Assembly (NCBI RefSeq): GCF_036077095.1
Contig: NZ_CP107960.1
Coordinates: 868,001-932,000 of the forward strand
Direction: 5' to 3'
DNA from: Streptomyces sp. NBC_00376
GTDB taxonomy: Bacteria; Actinomycetota; Actinomycetes; Streptomycetales; Streptomycetaceae
DNA: 64,000 bases
The position numbers were made by a program, and so were the translations under genes. Positions 63,183-64,000 of the stretch are shown piece after piece. Below the pieces are notes generated by a model. That model ran no database searches, was not told the DNA's origin, and was given only the letters and a program-made list of their open reading frames with translations. How positions within the stretch are numbered: the stretch's first letter is position 1; each line of letters opens with the position of its first letter.

Positions 63183-64000
63183 TCAGCGGCCGGGCAGTAC
63201 GTCGACCGGGCCGATGTACGCCCGGGCCGCCTCGTCCGGGAGCCGGACGGCCTGCGCCCAGAAGTAGATCAGCAGGCTGAACGCGGCGATGATCACCATG
63301 TCCCACCACAGGGGAATGACGCCTGTCGCACCGCAGGCCACCTTCGACGCCGGTCCTCCGCTGCAGTAGCCGCCCTGCCAGGAGATCAGGCCCAGCCCCA
63401 CCAGATACACCGGCAGCCACTGGGCTGACCGCCAGTCCAGGTGCGGGGCCCTCGGGTTCAGCCTGAGCAGCGCCGAGCCGCCCAGCAGCAGATATCCGAG
63501 GACGATCGCCAGGCCGAGACGCCACAGGGTGTCCCAGCCGGCCCAGTAGATGATCAGGTTGGAGACGATGAAGGCGACGGGGGCCCAGAACAGACCGCCG
63601 GACAGCCGGTAGGGACGGTGCCGGTCCGGGTCCTGCTTGCGCAGACACCCGAGGGCGAGCGGCGCGCCCGCGTACATCAGAACGCTCGCGGAAGTGACGA
63701 AACCGACCAGCTTCTGCCAGGTGGGGAACGGCAGGAAGACGATGAGCCCGACGACGAAAGCGAAGAACAGACTGAACCAGGGAACCCCGCGCGCCGTCGT
63801 CCGTTCGAAGACCGCGGGCACATAGCCGTTGCGGGAGAGGCCGTACGACACCCGGGAAGCGGCGGTGGTGTAGATCAGGCCGGTGCCGGTCGGTGAGACG
63901 ACCGCGTCGATGTAGATCAGCGCGGCGAGCCAGCCGAGCCCGGCGGACAGGGCGAGTCCGGCGAACGGCCCCGTCTTGTCGGGAAAGGTCAGATCGGCCC
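63183..64000 (-). CDS. APC-family permease, partial (5' end outside window)
   Basis: C-terminal 272 residues of an amino-acid/polyamine permease. Helices 7 to 12 are visible: YTTAASRVSYGLSRNGYVPA, VPWFSLFFAFVVGLIVFLPF, then the cytosolic DPDRHRPYRLSG loop. The frame stays open to position 64000, so the start lies beyond the window. A GTG at 63851 should not be taken as the start. Confidence 0.9.
   Translation of the reverse strand, partial: ADLTFPDKTGPFAGLALSAGLGWLAALIYIDAVVSPTGTGLIYTTAASRVSYGLSRNGYVPAVFERTTARGVPWFSLFFAFVVGLIVFLPFPTWQKLVGFVTSASVLMYAGAPLALGCLRKQDPDRHRPYRLSGGLFWAPVAFIVSNLIIYWAGWDTLWRLGLAIVLGYLLLGGSALLRLNPRAPHLDWRSAQWLPVYLVGLGLISWQGGYCSGGPASKVACGATGVIPLWWDMVIIAAFSLLIYFWAQAVRLPDEAARAYIGPVDVLPGR

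Overview
The window is about 70 % GC with GTG/TTG starts, ATGA-coupled operons, lipoproteins, Tat substrates and SpoIIE/RsbW-type regulators. All of this is typical of a Streptomyces chromosome. The right edge cuts an amino-acid permease gene. I saw no rRNA, tRNA or CRISPR.

Layout. 0-4.7 kb: a secreted GH18 chitinase with a classic chitinase promoter, then an iron-box-controlled siderophore uptake operon that lacks an ATPase. 4.7-7.6 kb: a YndJ/DUF1990/lipase-maturation-factor operon behind two identical 14-bp palindromes. 7.7-12.3 kb: a decayed urea operon. ureF, ureG and ureD are intact, but a deletion has fused a frameshifted urea transporter to the last third of ureC, and the terminal ammonium transporter is frameshifted. 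12.5-23.2 kb: a two-gene fluoride channel, a zinc-ribbon SDR, a three-gene signalling module, an FhuF-like Fe-S protein, a DMT transporter and an Rpf/LysM/M23 cell-wall hydrolase. 23.3-33.1 kb: genes that together look like a phospholipid head-group scavenging route. These are a secreted phospholipase C, a secreted HAD phosphatase, an ethanolamine-type permease, a glutamine-synthetase-like ligase, an SDR, an aldehyde dehydrogenase and a gamma-glutamyl hydrolase. Five tandem 14-bp repeats lie in the control region.

34.65-55.08 kb is a genomic island inserted in the resident 6-phosphogluconate dehydrogenase gene (gnd). The resident gene is split at a site now present at both ends as a 21-bp perfect direct repeat, and both halves are decaying. 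Next to the left end lie the 3' end of a tyrosine integrase, a frameshifted excisionase and a complete replacement gnd. In that copy the att sequence is replaced by a run of A/T-ending codons. Cargo: a VOC protein, a cobalamin-riboswitch BtuFCD operon with an FhuF-like protein, a kdp potassium-pump operon with a KdpD that has lost its kinase motifs, IS5-type transposase scraps, a broken permease, and a three-gene operon made of a small secreted Cys-containing peptide and two JmjC/cupin oxygenases. The last is the best candidate for an undescribed peptide-modification (RiPP-like) system.

55.6-64 kb: a DyP peroxidase with an encapsulin-targeting tail and its encapsulin shell, an M64 metallopeptidase, an XRE/TPR regulator, a proline-rich small protein, an Asp/Glu racemase-like protein, a GNAT, panD, and a partial APC permease. 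Functional assignments rest on motifs and families recognised by eye. No database search was possible.
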